Below are positions 62,851 to 64,000 of a stretch of 64,000 bases of DNA, one piece after another. How positions within the stretch are numbered: the stretch's first letter is position 1; each line of letters begins with the position of its first letter. Under the pieces are notes generated by a model. The model saw nothing but the letters and a program-made list of their open reading frames with translations, was not told where the DNA came from and made no database searches. Source of the stretch: Bradyrhizobium ottawaense (lineage in GTDB: Bacteria; Pseudomonadota; Alphaproteobacteria; Rhizobiales; Xanthobacteraceae). Location: assembly GCF_900099825.1 (NCBI RefSeq), contig NZ_LT629693.1:6459001-6523000 (forward strand). Direction: 5' to 3'. Position numbers and translations under genes: made by a program.

Positions 62851-64000
62851 TCACTTCTCCGCCAGATAGACCTCGCCGAGCAGCGACGAATTCGACCACG
62901 GCACCTGTTTCGATTTCGTCGCGGCGACGACTTCGGCGCGGACGCGGGTCAGCATCTGCTGCACCTCCAGCCCGGGCGTGCCGATGTGGCGCGACAGCGC
63001 CGCCGAAAACGGGCTGTTGGCGCCTTCGCCATCGAGCGCGACCTGTCCGGGTGCGGTTGCAAACGCGATCAAGGTGCCCGCGCCGAGCGTGGAGGAGCCG
63101 GCGCCGAGCGAGGTCGGCGCGGCAAGGCCGGATCCTGCTTCGCCTTCGATGCCGCGGCTGGCGCCCGCAGAAGCCACCTTCGGCGCCATCGGATTGTTGC
63201 GGCAGGCGTCGAGGATCAGGATGTTGGTGCGAACCTGGTCGTCGAGGCCGGCCATGATCGTATCCATGTCCATCATGACAGCGGTTACGTCGGTGCCGCT
63301 CTGAAACTGGATGTCGACCGGCACCAGATAATTGCGGCCGTCGATCTGCACGCCGTGGCCGGCATAATAGACCACCGCAACCTGCGCCCGCGCGGCTTCG
63401 CGCAGGAATTCGCGGGTCATGGTCTGCATCGCCGCCCGGTCGAGGTCGATGCCTACCGTCACCACAAAGCCGATGTCGCGCAGGCTCTTTGCGATCGAGC
63501 GCGCGTCATTGGACGGATTGGGCAGGGCCCTGACGTATTGGTAGGCGCCGTTGCCGATCACCAGCGCGATGCGCCGGCCGGCGTTGGCTGCAGGCTTCGT
63601 TGTCGTCGGAGCGGCGGGCGTTGATGTCGTCGTCTGCTGCGGCGAAGACGGTGCGGTTCGCGGCGGCGGCGCGGCAGGCGCACCTGCGTCCGTCAGCAGC
63701 GAGAGGCGAACCTTTGCGGTAGCCTGATTGGCCTTGCTGCCGGCGTCGGACGCCACGCCCTCCAGCGTCGCCTTGAAATCCTCTCTGGCGCGGGGGTAGT
63801 CGCCTTTGGCTTCATAGGCGAGAGCGCGGTGGAGATAGGCCGTAATCAACACGCTGCCGGGCGGGGTCATGATGTTGGTGGGAGCCTTGGCTTTGGCGAG
63901 CCGGATCGCCTCGGTGCCGTCGGCAATGGCGCGGTCGAGGTCGCCCTTGGCGCGCCAGACCACGGTGCGGTCGATCAGGCCGGAGGGCAGGGATGGATCG
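62851..64000 (-). CDS. Caspase-family (peptidase C14) protein with TPR-like N-terminus, 5'-truncated by window edge
   Basis: The frame is open to the right edge, so the N-terminus is missing; at least 382 residues are present. The visible start (WRAKGDLDRAIADGTEAIRL, then AYLHRALAYEAKGDYPRARE) looks like TPR repeats. A proline/threonine/alanine-rich linker leads to a caspase p20-type domain: RIALVIGNGAYQYVRALPNP, the catalytic His in VVYYAGHGVQIDG and the Cys in ILILDACRNNP. Such bacterial proteins (metacaspase-like) occur in rhizobia with mostly unknown roles; some act in defence or cell death. No partner genes are visible. Confidence 0.85.
   Translation of the reverse strand, partial: DPSLPSGLIDRTVVWRAKGDLDRAIADGTEAIRLAKAKAPTNIMTPPGSVLITAYLHRALAYEAKGDYPRAREDFKATLEGVASDAGSKANQATAKVRLSLLTDAGAPAAPPPRTAPSSPQQTTTSTPAAPTTTKPAANAGRRIALVIGNGAYQYVRALPNPSNDARSIAKSLRDIGFVVTVGIDLDRAAMQTMTREFLREAARAQVAVVYYAGHGVQIDGRNYLVPVDIQFQSGTDVTAVMMDMDTIMAGLDDQVRTNILILDACRNNPMAPKVASAGASRGIEGEAGSGLAAPTSLGAGSSTLGAGTLIAFATAPGQVALDGEGANSPFSAALSRHIGTPGLEVQQMLTRVRAEVVAATKSKQVPWSNSSLLGEVYLAEK

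Overview
The window looks like the chromosome of a Bradyrhizobium-type alphaproteobacterium. The evidence is GC-rich coding sequence, two complete Liv-type ABC transporter operons, TctA/TctB/TctC transporter genes, CaiB/BaiF CoA-transferases, an N-terminally unanchored RTX protease, and interspersed palindromes of the kind common in that genus. This taxonomic call is inference from gene content, since no rRNA or other marker gene is present. No tRNA, rRNA or CRISPR array was seen.

Layout. (1) 1-2540: the 3' end of mtnA, then tctB-tctA behind a GntR-like palindrome. (2) 2540-18700: an accessory region. It holds two large secreted-type proteins, a beta-helix adhesin-like protein (3264-7697) and an M10 metalloprotease with RTX repeats (13285-16425). 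Each carries four tandem copies of the same kind of tryptophan-containing module of about 117-119 residues. Around them are three copies of one CaiB-type CoA-transferase gene on the minus strand (one intact, two broken), an IS3-family element, IS481 debris, two small pseudogenes (an HNH-like protein and a lipoprotein), and an AT-richer two-gene cassette pairing a stand-alone Wzt-C-type domain with a methyltransferase. (3) 18700-41000: a surface-polysaccharide locus, mostly one minus-strand run with repeated 4-base overlaps. It encodes an acyltransferase, a nucleotide-sugar-type SDR, three methyltransferase genes (one fused to a glycosyltransferase), an asparagine-synthase-like amidotransferase, the Wzm/Wzt ABC exporter, three enzymes for a UDP-N-acetyl-L-deoxyhexosamine, and seven GT4-like glycosyltransferase modules. 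(4) 41000-41960: IS5 debris and a possible truncated membrane protein. (5) 41965-54440: a PaaK-like ligase, an AGE-family isomerase, a Liv operon with an acyl-CoA synthetase gene inside it and a divergent Crp/Fnr regulator, a TctC-type binding protein and a HemD-like protein. (6) 54580-64000: purU, a DUF2939-like membrane protein, a small lipoprotein, a second Liv operon followed by a MetE-like gene, and the 3' part of a caspase-family gene.

How the genes work together. The polysaccharide locus has the parts of an ABC-transporter-dependent O-antigen or capsule. An L-sugar is made from UDP-GlcNAc, GT4 enzymes assemble the chain, methyl, acyl and amide groups decorate it, and Wzm/Wzt exports it, with the Wzt C-terminal domain probably recognising a modified chain end. 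The two Liv operons fit uptake of amino acids or small carboxylic acids; the synthetase in the first suggests CoA activation coupled to uptake.

The most unusual features are the secreted proteins sharing a module and sitting between CaiB gene copies, the orphan Wzt-C plus methyltransferase pair, the GT4-zinc-finger-methyltransferase fusion, and a lipoprotein gene with both an in-frame stop and an IS element at its 3' end.
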